DNA of 34,838 nucleotides from Clostridia bacterium (GTDB lineage: Bacteria > Bacillota > Clostridia > Oscillospirales > CAG-272). The notes under the pieces were generated by a model. That model ran no database searches and was not told where the DNA came from. It worked only from the letters and a program-made list of their open reading frames with translations. Below, in pieces: positions 7,585 to 16,200 of this stretch (the stretch's first letter is position 1; each line of letters opens with the position of its first letter). The stretch is taken from contig JAFTMJ010000084.1 in NCBI GenBank assembly GCA_017452475.1, positions 1 to 34,838 on the forward strand. The letters run 5' to 3'. A program made the position numbers and the translations under genes.

Positions 7585-9264
7585 TATCTTTAGCCATTCG
7601 GCAATTTCAAGCATAACAGCCTTGTCTACCTTGCATATGCGCCTGTCATAGGTGTAAAGACCGTTTGTTTCGTCCTCCACATCGGATAGCTGTGTCAGTA
7701 TGGAGCCGCAAAGCCCCTTCTTTATATTGGGCACGATTTGCTCGAGGTAAAGGGCGCGTATGCCCTCCATTAGCTCCTCACGGGTTTTATATAGCTTGTA
7801 GCCGTAGTTTTTCCTTTCGTTTGCTATGTGTCCCTCAACCCTGTAGGAGTAGCCGCCGAATTCGGAAAGGACAATAGGCTTGTCGCTTTCCTTGATTTTA
7901 ACGGGCTTAAAGTAGATATGCAGGCTTTCAATGTCGCTCAGCTTCTTTTTGAACCAACCCGAGGTTGAGTCAATGAATCTTGTTTTGTCAAGCTCTCTTA
8001 AAAGCTCGTACATTTTATCGCTGTCAAACTGTCCCCAGCCCTCGTTGAAAATTGTCCAATAACAGACACAGGGGTGGTTAAAAAGCTGCTTTACCGTCTT
8101 TTGCATGCTATCTGTAAACAGGTCCTTTTGCTGTTTTGACCTGCCCATAAGGCTTTCGGGAAACTTCTTTGGCAAAACTGTGGGAAAAGCCGTGTCACGA
8201 AGGAAGGAGTAGGAGCCGTTATTGACAAAATCCTGGAAAACAATCATTCCCAGGCGGTCACACTCGTAGTAAAACCAATCGGGCTCAACCTTTATGTGCT
8301 TCCTTAGCGTGTTAAAGCCAAGCTCCTTCATTTTTAGGATATCCTCACGGTACTGCCTTGGGTTTGCAGGGGTATAAATGCCATCGCTAAAGTACCCTTG
8401 GTCAAGCACCCCGTGGAAGAAAAACGGCTCACCGTTTAGGCAAAGGCGGGGGAGAGTGTCGATAGTTTTAATTTCAAGGGTGCGAAACGCCAGGTAGGAC
8501 TCAACCCTGTCCTGCCCTGCCTTAACGGAAAAATCATAAAGGTAGGGATCCTTTGGTGACCATAGCCTTGGGTTATCTACGGTTATGCTGCATATGCCGT
8601 GTTCAATTTGGAATTTTTGCTTTCCCTTGGGGGTGCTTAGGGTAAGCTCGCCCGAGGAAATGCCTGTAAAGTATATTTTTGCACGGTTTTCGTTTGTTTC
8701 AATTCTTAGGGATTTTACATACTCCTCGGGCACGCTTTCGAGCCAAACGCTTTGCCAAATGCCGCTAATCGGTGTGTACCACATTCCGCCGCGCTTGTAC
8801 CTTTGCTTGCCGTAGGGCAAAAGCTTGTTTGACAAGCAGTCGCTAACCTTAACGGTTAGGGTGTTTTCCTCCGCCAAAAAGCTTGTAATGTCAAAGGAAA
8901 AGTGGTTATATCCGCCCACATTTTTGCCAACGTATGCGCCGTTTACGTAAACACGGCAAATTTGGTCAACCGCGCCGAAGTTAAGGATAACCCTGTCCTT
9001 TTTAAAGCCCTTTGGCAGGGTGAAGGTGCGGGTGTACACAAGGGTAGGGTCCTTGCCCATATTTTTGAAAACTCCGGAAAGGATTGACTCGGGAGGGTAA
9101 GGAACGTTTATGTTGATTTTTTCACCCTTGCCGTAGGTTAGGAGCCATTTTCCGTTTAATGAGAAAAAGGAGTCGCGCCTTAGCTGCGGGCGAGGGTAAA
9201 TGTTATATTCCTCGCCGTTTAACCGTGCGCCGTCCTCTGTATATAAATGCTTAATTTCCTTCAT
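7582..9264 (-). CDS. glycoside hydrolase family 2 protein, cytosolic
   Basis: At 560 residues this is a compact family 2 enzyme (beta-galactosidase, glucuronidase or mannosidase type). It shows the sugar-binding jelly-roll domain (about 30-180, with DQICRVYVNGAYVG), the immunoglobulin-like domain (about 185-265), and a TIM barrel from about residue 270. The catalytic acid/base is Glu408 in WTIFNEGWGQ and the nucleophile is Glu468 in LSEFGGYS. No signal peptide is present, so it acts on an imported glycoside. It follows the MFS gene with a 14-base overlap, which suggests that transporter brings in its substrate. Which sugar is cleaved cannot be read from the sequence. It is shorter than LacZ and closer in size to beta-glucuronidase-like members. 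Confidence 0.93.
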   Translation of the reverse strand: MKEIKHLYTEDGARLNGEEYNIYPRPQLRRDSFFSLNGKWLLTYGKGEKININVPYPPESILSGVFKNMGKDPTLVYTRTFTLPKGFKKDRVILNFGAVDQICRVYVNGAYVGKNVGGYNHFSFDITSFLAEENTLTVKVSDCLSNKLLPYGKQRYKRGGMWYTPISGIWQSVWLESVPEEYVKSLRIETNENRAKIYFTGISSGELTLSTPKGKQKFQIEHGICSITVDNPRLWSPKDPYLYDFSVKAGQDRVESYLAFRTLEIKTIDTLPRLCLNGEPFFFHGVLDQGYFSDGIYTPANPRQYREDILKMKELGFNTLRKHIKVEPDWFYYECDRLGMIVFQDFVNNGSYSFLRDTAFPTVLPKKFPESLMGRSKQQKDLFTDSMQKTVKQLFNHPCVCYWTIFNEGWGQFDSDKMYELLRELDKTRFIDSTSGWFKKKLSDIESLHIYFKPVKIKESDKPIVLSEFGGYSYRVEGHIANERKNYGYKLYKTREELMEGIRALYLEQIVPNIKKGLCGSILTQLSDVEDETNGLYTYDRRICKVDKAVMLEIAEWLKI

Positions 9265-10561
9265 TTTTTCGTCCTTTCAGCTTGCTTGTAACAAAGAAAA
9301 GTATGCCTAAGCCCACCATAAGCACAAGGTCAACGACCAAGGCGCCCATAAAAATGCTTTCGTTTGGAATAAAGGTCATTTGTCCGTTAATAAGCTCCTC
9401 CTTGGCATCCTTTAGGATTTGCGCGCCAATGAAGGGACCGATAACACCGGGGATTAAAACCTGTCCCACAATTCTCAGCCCTTGGAACATACCCGACCTG
9501 TTTTGCGGTATGGTGTCACGGACAGCGGCGCCGAAAACCGCCATTCCGGACAGGTATCCGCACATCATAAGCAGGGAGCCTATAAACACAAGTGCGGTGT
9601 GTGTAAAGAAGAATAAAATTAAGTAGCCAAGCGCCAAAAGAGATACACTGGGAACAACGCTTTTGTTAAATCCCACCCTGTCATACACCTTGCCCCAAAT
9701 CGCCGTGAATATGGAGGCTAAGACAATGGCAGGCGCCATAACAAACACATAGTCCGCCATTTGAAGTCCACGCTCATAGTAGATAATTAGATATGGCATA
9801 AATATCTGTATGGAAATACCGAAAACCGTAAACAGGAGCAGGTAAATATAGAGCATAGGGTTGCTCTTGATAACAGAGGGGCGGAAGCCGTACACAATAT
9901 TTTTAAAGTAGCTTTTGTTTTCCCCTGCCTCTATTTTAGGCTCCTCAATTAGGAAAATGCCAAGGATGCCGATAAGGATAACGGCGCCGCCGATAATAGA
10001 GAAGATAACGGTCCAATAGCTTGCCTCGGTCTGCTCTAAGGGGATAAGCATAGCGCCGCCGAACACCACAAGGATAGCCACCAATGGCATCATTGCGTTT
10101 ATTCCCTCTGCGCTGCCCCTGTTTTCCTTAGTAGTCACATCAGTCAGCCAAGCATTGAAGCAGGCATCGTTGGCGCTGGAGCCAAAGAAGGTCATAACGC
10201 AGTCAAGAATTATGGAAATGGTGATGCACACAGCGCTTACCGAAACGGCGGTTGGGAACACAGCGCCGATTATGTCCTTACGCACCAAGGCAAATAAAAG
10301 TATTGACACACCCCAAAGGATATAACCCAAGGAAATGAAAATTTTGCGCTTACCCACCTTGTCGGACAGGGCGCCCACAAAAAGTGTGGTAAGGGTTGCC
10401 GCCACTGCGCTTAGGGATACCATTAATGAAATGTCGTCGGGGGAGGCGCCGAACATATTGTAGATAAACACGTTGAAGTACATATTTTCCACAACCCAGG
10501 CAATTTGCCCCACTAAGCTGAATATAATCAGTGTGGGCAGGAATTTTTTTCTTTTTTCCAT
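9251..10561 (-). CDS. MFS transporter, probable glycoside importer
   Basis: The 436-residue protein has the twelve-span major facilitator layout. The loop 2-3 signature is GALSDKVGKRK, and a second related loop, WGKVYDRVGFNKS, lies in the C-terminal half. A soluble loop around EEPKIEAGENKS separates the halves. The start is the ATG at 10561, seven bases after AAGGAG, rather than an in-frame ATG 20 codons upstream. The gene overlaps the family 2 glycosidase by 14 bases, so both are expressed and probably translated together. From that context it most likely imports the glycoside the enzyme cleaves. This is inference, since the protein itself does not reveal its substrate. A TTGCAA-17-TATAAT promoter precedes it. 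Confidence 0.9.
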   Translation of the reverse strand: MEKRKKFLPTLIIFSLVGQIAWVVENMYFNVFIYNMFGASPDDISLMVSLSAVAATLTTLFVGALSDKVGKRKIFISLGYILWGVSILLFALVRKDIIGAVFPTAVSVSAVCITISIILDCVMTFFGSSANDACFNAWLTDVTTKENRGSAEGINAMMPLVAILVVFGGAMLIPLEQTEASYWTVIFSIIGGAVILIGILGIFLIEEPKIEAGENKSYFKNIVYGFRPSVIKSNPMLYIYLLLFTVFGISIQIFMPYLIIYYERGLQMADYVFVMAPAIVLASIFTAIWGKVYDRVGFNKSVVPSVSLLALGYLILFFFTHTALVFIGSLLMMCGYLSGMAVFGAAVRDTIPQNRSGMFQGLRIVGQVLIPGVIGPFIGAQILKDAKEELINGQMTFIPNESIFMGALVVDLVLMVGLGILFFVTSKLKGRKNEGN

Positions 10562-10592
10562 AAGAATACTCCTTTGAAGCGTCATTTTTATA

Positions 10593-10621
10593 ATTATACC
10601 ATTTTGTAGGGCAAGTTGCAA
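10593..10621 (-). promoter_or_regulatory. promoter of the MFS/glycosidase operon
   Basis: Minus-strand TTGCAA (10616-10621) and TATAAT (10593-10598) are separated by 17 bases, about 30 bases before the chosen ATG. No sugar-repressor palindrome is obvious around it. Confidence 0.85.
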
Positions 10622-10812
10622 TAATATAAGTGAAAAAACGGAGTTTACAAAAAGTTAACATTTGCTTTTTTGCACAAAAAAATAGAGATTTTGGTTAAAA
10701 AATCCACTGCTAAAGCACTAAAAACCCTGTTAAATCCGCTTAATAAGTTTAAGTATTAGTATATATTGCACAAAAACGGAAAAATAATTTGCGACTTTAT
10801 ATAATAAAGGTA
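10622..10812. other. AT-rich spacer between divergent promoters
   Basis: The gap from 10562 to 10934 has no gene apart from two divergent promoters. The stretch between them is AT-rich, with a weak stem near 10687-10702. I see no open frame with a ribosome site, no repeat and no RNA-like structure in it. Confidence 0.6.
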
Positions 10813-10841
10813 TTGACTTTTTAATTCATCCGTGGTAAAAT
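10813..10841 (+). promoter_or_regulatory. promoter of the small peptide gene
   Basis: TTGACT at 10813-10818 and TAAAAT at 10836-10841 are spaced by 17 bases. The leader to the ATG at 10935 would be about 90 nt. It has a short GGGG/CCC stem and a GGC/GCC stem but no riboswitch I recognise. Confidence 0.8.
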
Positions 10842-10934
10842 GTTTACAAGTAATGGGCAAAGGGGTAAGTGTTCCCGTTTGGAGGGCGCTATTCTTAGCC
10901 GAAATTAACTATGTTCAAACAGGAGGATATATAT

Positions 10935-11108
10935 ATGAAAAAGTACTTTTCCCCTGCATACGAAGCTGAAAGGGTAGAAACTGCAGACGTAATCTGCGCT
11001 TCTGCTACTATCTCTACTGAGGAAGTTCGCGACAACGCAGGCAATCCTACAGGCGAAATGAAGACAGTAGCTACAGTAAGCTTCAGTGCGCTATTCGGCA
11101 ATAAGTAA
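10935..11108 (+). CDS. 57-residue peptide of unknown function
   Basis: AGGAGG lies eight bases before the ATG at 10935, which makes this start better than an in-frame ATG eight codons upstream. The product begins MKKYFSPAYEAERVETADVI and has one cysteine (CAS after DVI). Its middle, about residues 30-45, is polar and it ends in SFSALFGNK. The opening pattern (MKKY, a proline, a glutamate-rich stretch, then DVI and small residues) is one I associate with small uncharacterised proteins of gut Firmicutes, some of which resemble precursor peptides. There is no hydrophobic signal segment and no modification enzyme nearby. The gene is fully equipped, with its own promoter, ribosome site and terminator, so it is likely real. 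Function is unknown. Confidence 0.75.
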   Translation: MKKYFSPAYEAERVETADVICASATISTEEVRDNAGNPTGEMKTVATVSFSALFGNK

Positions 11109-11130
11109 TCGAATAGTATGCGAATTAACA

Positions 11131-11160
11131 AAAAACCGCTGTGTACACAGCGGCTTTTTG
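11131..11160 (+). terminator. small peptide gene terminator
   Basis: A GC-rich 8-bp stem pairs 11136-11143 with 11146-11153, preceded by A5 and followed by CTTTTTGTTTTT. It lies about 25 bases after the peptide stop codon. Confidence 0.88.
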
Positions 11161-11178
11161 TTTTTATAAAAGCTTCTT

Positions 11179-11226
11179 AAAAAAGCCTTCCCAAATCCCG
11201 TTTTGGATTTTGGAAAGGCTTTTTAT
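11179..11226 (-). terminator. acyltransferase operon terminator
   Basis: A long imperfect stem (about 17 bp, AAAGCCTT and its partner with a mismatch) ends in GGCTTTTTT on the minus strand, about 30 bases after the acyltransferase stop. A weaker T run on the other side could also catch plus-strand read-through. Confidence 0.85.
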
Positions 11227-11257
11227 TATATACTAATGAAGCATTTTGAAAAAGGAG

Positions 11258-12571
11258 TTATTCCTTTTCCTCGTTTTTTAGCTCCTGCAGGCGCTGCGCC
11301 CGTCTTTTTGCGCGCTCCTCCATTTCCACCTTGTAAAGCTCCTCAGTGGCGAAAAGCAGCTTCATAACCACATTTTCCTTAGTGGGGAAGCATACAAAGG
11401 TGTCATTGGATAAGGAAATTTGTATACAGGGTTCGGGCTTAATATAGCAATAGTCAAACTCTATATGCACACCGTACATTCCTGCAACAGGGCGGGAAAT
11501 TATAAAGTCCTCGTTATTGTAGCTGCCTTCTATGGTAAAGCCGCTTTTTTGTGAGTGCTTAAGGGTACACATACCCAAAGGAATGAAATTCTTTGTGTTG
11601 GGTAGAGAATAAACATCCACCTGTCCCTCAAAGCCGTAGGCGCCGCTGTCAATTTCCTTGCGCACCTCCTGCCTTTCCCACTCAAACCATTGGGGCGGGG
11701 AGGAAAACTCCGTTTCACCGCTAAGAGCTTTCAGCTCACCCGTTACCGTAAGCTCCCATTCCTTTTTACAGTCGGGGCAGTATAGCCTTTCGCCTTGGCT
11801 TTTCATATTTTCAGCCATACAGTGTGGGCACTTGTAAAGCACCTTGTGCAAGCCCTCCGCGCGGAAGGGAGCATCAATTATGATGTTATTTTCCTTTTGG
11901 TAGGCATATTCGTTGTAATCAAGCTCCTTGGTAATAACCTCCATAATCTCGGCTTCACTCAGCTTTTCCACATCCTCCTTGGTCAAAACCTGCTTAATGG
12001 TGGAGTATGTTTTAACCTTGCGCTTTTTGCGCCAGCCCCAAGCGGGGGAGCGCAGGTAGTTGCCCCTGTGCAAAATAACGCAAACAGGGTGGTTAAGCTT
12101 TTTGATAAGCTGCGCATAGGAGTCGGGAATTATGGCGCGTGTGCCAATTGGGGAGTAGCGTGCCTCGGGATAAATTACCAAAACCGATTTATACTCATTT
12201 AAAACAATTTCGCATTGCTTAATTAAGTTAATGTCGGTTGTAAACTTCCTTTTTGGAATACAGCCGCACATTTCCAAAAGCCCTGCACGGCGGTAATGCC
12301 CCTCAAGGGTTGCAATGCTGCTGAACCTTTTTGGAAAGGTGGCAAGAGAGCAAACCTCAAAGTCAGCAAAGTCCTGGTGGTTGGAGAGCAAAACATAGGG
12401 CTTGCCCTTTAAGCTCTCCATATTAATTTTCTCAAGCTTTATTTTTTTGAACATTAAAATGCGGCTAAGCACATTAATAAGCCAGGTGAAGAACCAGAAC
12501 TGTCTTTTCGGCTTTTTATCAAGCCTTTGCGGCTTTATCTTCCCCTCGTAATTTATCTTGTTTTTTTCCAT
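11258..12571 (-). CDS. PlsC-type acyltransferase with a zinc ribbon
   Basis: The start is the ATG at 12571, just after GAGGAG, giving 437 residues. An N-terminal hydrophobic region (about 24-42, FWFFTWLINVLSRILMF) suggests membrane association. The acyltransferase domain follows: NHQDFAD at 64-70 is the catalytic H-x4-D motif, and YPEARYS (134-140) replaces the more usual PEGTRS. This family moves acyl groups onto glycerolipids. After about residue 240 the protein leaves the family pattern. It has a zinc ribbon, CPHC (248-251) with CPDC (265-268), then about 140 residues that look beta-rich (GFTIEGSYNNEDFIISRPV), and a charged coiled tail. The usual enzyme is about 200-250 residues, so half of this one is extra. 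It is the last gene of the MORN-AAA operon. The substrate is not known. Confidence 0.85.
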   Translation of the reverse strand: MEKNKINYEGKIKPQRLDKKPKRQFWFFTWLINVLSRILMFKKIKLEKINMESLKGKPYVLLSNHQDFADFEVCSLATFPKRFSSIATLEGHYRRAGLLEMCGCIPKRKFTTDINLIKQCEIVLNEYKSVLVIYPEARYSPIGTRAIIPDSYAQLIKKLNHPVCVILHRGNYLRSPAWGWRKKRKVKTYSTIKQVLTKEDVEKLSEAEIMEVITKELDYNEYAYQKENNIIIDAPFRAEGLHKVLYKCPHCMAENMKSQGERLYCPDCKKEWELTVTGELKALSGETEFSSPPQWFEWERQEVRKEIDSGAYGFEGQVDVYSLPNTKNFIPLGMCTLKHSQKSGFTIEGSYNNEDFIISRPVAGMYGVHIEFDYCYIKPEPCIQISLSNDTFVCFPTKENVVMKLLFATEELYKVEMEERAKRRAQRLQELKNEEKE

Positions 12572-12634
12572 ATTTCTCCTCTTTCGATAGCCAAAATAAC
12601 TGTTTGTACTCATCTAAAGCGGGGTAGCGGTGGA

Positions 12635-13186
12635 TTATTTTATGCTTCCGTCGGGGTTGAAAAGAGGTAGCTCCTCTAAGAAAATTATGTCATCGCGCTT
12701 TGCCGCGTCTCCCTCAGCAAGGATTGCCATTCTGCCAACAATGTTGCCTCCTGCCATATTAACAAGCTCCTCAAGGGCGTGCAACGATTCACCTGTTGAG
12801 ATAACATCGTCAACAATAACAATCCTCTTGCCCCTCATAAGCTCTGCGTCGTGGCCGTCAAGGTATAGGGTTTGCTCCTTGTCCGTTGTGATGGAGTGAA
12901 CCTTAGCGGTGAAAATATCCTGCATATAAAGCTTTGGGTACTTTCTTGCCACAACATATCTTTGGTTTCCGTTCTGTCTTGCCATCTCGTGGATAAGCGG
13001 AATACTCTTTGCCTCTGCGGTTATGAGATAGTCATAATCGGGTGCCTTTTTAAGAAGCTCTGTGGCACTGGCAGTGGTTAGCTCAGGGTCACCGAAAATA
13101 ACAAATGCACCAATGTAAAGATTGTCGTTTACCTTGCAAAGCGGCAAGCTTCTTTCAAGCCCCGCAATTTTCATCTTATGTTCCAT
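12635..13186 (-). CDS. phosphoribosyltransferase, APRT-like
   Basis: The 183-residue product is a type I phosphoribosyltransferase. The PRPP-binding loop IVIVDDVISTGES lies at 122-134, and an upstream TAEAKSIPL segment (56-64) matches the EA-containing loop of adenine phosphoribosyltransferase-like enzymes. These transfer a base to PRPP; some relatives are regulators. The start is the ATG at 13186, six bases after GAGG. A TTG four codons earlier is in frame but less likely. It lies 18 bases after the MORN-AAA stop codon and 63 bases before the acyltransferase start, with no promoter visible between them, so the three genes are probably one operon. Base specificity is uncertain. Confidence 0.85.
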   Translation of the reverse strand: MEHKMKIAGLERSLPLCKVNDNLYIGAFVIFGDPELTTASATELLKKAPDYDYLITAEAKSIPLIHEMARQNGNQRYVVARKYPKLYMQDIFTAKVHSITTDKEQTLYLDGHDAELMRGKRIVIVDDVISTGESLHALEELVNMAGGNIVGRMAILAEGDAAKRDDIIFLEELPLFNPDGSIK

Positions 13187-13204
13187 AGTATACCTCAAAA
13201 ATAA

Positions 13205-16200
13205 TTAATCGATTTTTTCACCGTTTTTGTAAGCCTCAAACCGCGCCAGCTCCTCAGGCGTAACGCTTTTTGCAAGCTTGCTTATTACACTGTCGCAGTC
13301 CTCTTGGGTTATGCTTTGCATCTTGCCCATTTTAACTGACCTTTTGTAAGCCTCTAAGCGGATTTTGTCGCAAGCGGCGGTAATGTCGCCACCGCCAAAG
13401 CCCTCAAGCCTGCCTGCAAGCTCCTCTAAGCTTACACCCTCTGCAAGGGGCAGCTTGCCAAGAGATTTGTTAACCAAAAATTCGCGTGCCTTTTGGTCGG
13501 GCAAGCCAACATAAATCTGCGTGTCAAATCTGCCGCCGCGCACCATTGCCGAGTCAAGCGCCCAGGGGCGGTTGGTTGCCGCAATTAAAAGCATCATCTT
13601 GTTGGCAATAGGCTTGAAGCCGTCAACCTTGGTTAAGAAGGTTGCCACGAAGCGGGACATTTCCTTGGATTCGTTTACACCGTCACGCTTGCTTGCCACC
13701 GAGTCAAACTCATCAAAGAAAATGATGGCGTTTTCGTGCTTTTGCGCCTCGTCAAACAGCTTGTTCAGCCTTTCGGAGCTTTCGCCAAGCCACTTTGAAA
13801 TTAAATCCTGACAGCTGATAGAGTAGAATGCCGCATCAATTTCGCCTGCTATTGCGCGGGCAACAAGGGTCTTTCCCGTACCGGGAGGGCCGTAGAGAAG
13901 TATCTTTCCACCCGGCTCAATGCCAAATGCCTTTGCAAGCTCAGGGTCGCGCATTGGCTCCAACACATGGAATTTAATCTGGTCCTTAACCTCGTCAAGT
14001 CCTGCCACATCATCAAAGGTAATGCCGCCCTTTGTAATTTCAGGTTCAAACAAAGGCTTTTCCTCGTTTGTTTTTACAGCATTATTTTGATTTGACCGGT
14101 TGCTCTTGCCTTGGTTGATTTGCTCGTTTTGGCTATTGCTTTGGTTAGTCTTGCTTTCATCATTATTTGTGGAATTGCTCGGCTCGTTCTTATCAACAAA
14201 TTTGTTGTTTTCCCATTCTCCCGTAAGTACTCTTCCGTCAGCGTAGGTTAAGGTGCCCTTGCCGTGGTACAGAGCCTTTACTAAATCACCTACATAAACA
14301 TCGCCGTTTGCGTGGTAATAGGTGCCCTTGCCTGTTATTTCGTCATTTGTGAATTCGCCCTCGTACTTGTCACCTGCCCACTGGCTATCCTTGCCCCAGG
14401 TGTAGGTGCCCTTGCCGTGGAAGCTATTGTTTAAATGCTCGCCGTTATATTTATCGCCGTTTTTGTAGTAAAAAATTCCTTTACCGCTTCTTTCTCCGTT
14501 TACAAAGTCGCCCTTATATTTGTTTCCGCTATTTTTCCAAATAAAGGTGCCCTTGCCTGTACGCTCACCGTTTTTCCAGTCGCCCTCATATATGTCACCG
14601 TCACCCCAGATGTAGGTGCCCTTGCCGTGGCGCAGGTCGTCCTTCCACTGACCATCATAGGAATCACCGTCATGCCAGGTCATTTTGCCGTTGCCGTTTC
14701 GGTTGCCGTCCACCCAGTCACCTGTGTATCTGTTGCCGTTTTTCCAAACCATGGTGCCCTTGCCTGTGGAACCGCGCTTTGAATTTCCGCCCGCATAGGT
14801 GAAGCTTTCGTCGTATGTAATACCCTCGCCGCTTATATCATCATTGACAAAGTATCCCTCATACCTAAAGCCGTCACTCCAGGTTAATACACCTAAGCCC
14901 CAGCGCTTATCTCCCTTCCATTCACCCTCGTATTTGTTACCGCTTTTGTAGTAGTAAACGCCGTAGGAGGTTACATCGTCGGGATAAAACTCGCCCTTAT
15001 AAACATCACCGTCCTTGTAGGTGAAAACACCCTTGCCGTTAATTTTGCCATCCGTAAACTGACCCTCATACATATTGCCGCTTGTGTAGTGGTAAATGCC
15101 TAAGCCGGTCCTTTCGCCGCTTTTCCACATACCCTCGTATCGGTCACCCTCGACCCAATTGTAAACGCCGAAGCCGTCTATCTTGCCGTTTAGATATCCG
15201 CCCTTGTATGTGTCGTTGCCATTGCCGCTTTTGTTGGTAAAAGTCCTTTCCGTGGCAGATTTAAAGGCATAGGTACCTGTGCCTTGGATATATTGGCTTT
15301 GGCTGTCAGCCTGGGCTTTTTCCGCTAACCTGCAGCTTTCCCTTGCCTTTTGCGCCGCTAAGCTTGCCCTCTTTGACAAATCCTTATATTTTTCGCCTAA
15401 AATGCTCCAAATATCCGTTACCTCGGGCTTTTCGGGAGCGCTTGGCTTTCCGTTAACCTTCTGTCCTTCTGTTACAGTGGATTTTTTAGCGGCAGCTGCT
15501 TTCTTTGCAGTTGCTTTTTCGTTAGCTTGCTCATTGTTAACTGCCGTCACCTCATCCGCTTTTTTTGAAGTAGCTTTCTTAGTGGTAGCTTTTTTGGCTG
15601 TATCCTTCTTTACTTCCTCTGCCTTGGTGGTGACAGTACCGTCTACAAGCTCATCCTTTTTATACTTTTCCTTTTTCGTTGTACCGTTTGGCAAAGTAAC
15701 AGTGAAGACACCTTCCTTTTTTCCGCCCTTGAACTTGCCCTCATAAACAGTGCCGTCCGCTAAGGTCAGCTTTCCCTTGCCCTCGTATAGATCGGATGCA
15801 AAGCTTCCCTCATAAACATCCTTGCTTGCATAGGTTAAAACGCCCATGCCGCTGCGGCTTCCGTTGCAGAGCTGTCCCTCATAGAGGTCGCCGTTTCTGT
15901 ACTTTTGTACCCAAAGCGTGACCTTGTAGCCAAGCTCGTAAAGGTCACCTGCATGCTCGCCTCCGGTAGCAGCGGTGCGCACACCAAGACCCCTTATCAT
16001 AGGAACGCGCGCACCCAAATGGTTCGCCGGCTGCTCCTCAAAATTACCGTAGGAAACAAATTCGTTGTTTGCGCTTCTGTATATGCCCAAGCCCTTTATT
16101 TTTCCGTTTACAAACTCACCCTCATATGTGGCGCCGCCTGCCCAAGCATAAATACCAAAGCCGTGAAATGCTCCGTTTGGCTTTTTTTCACCGCGGTATC

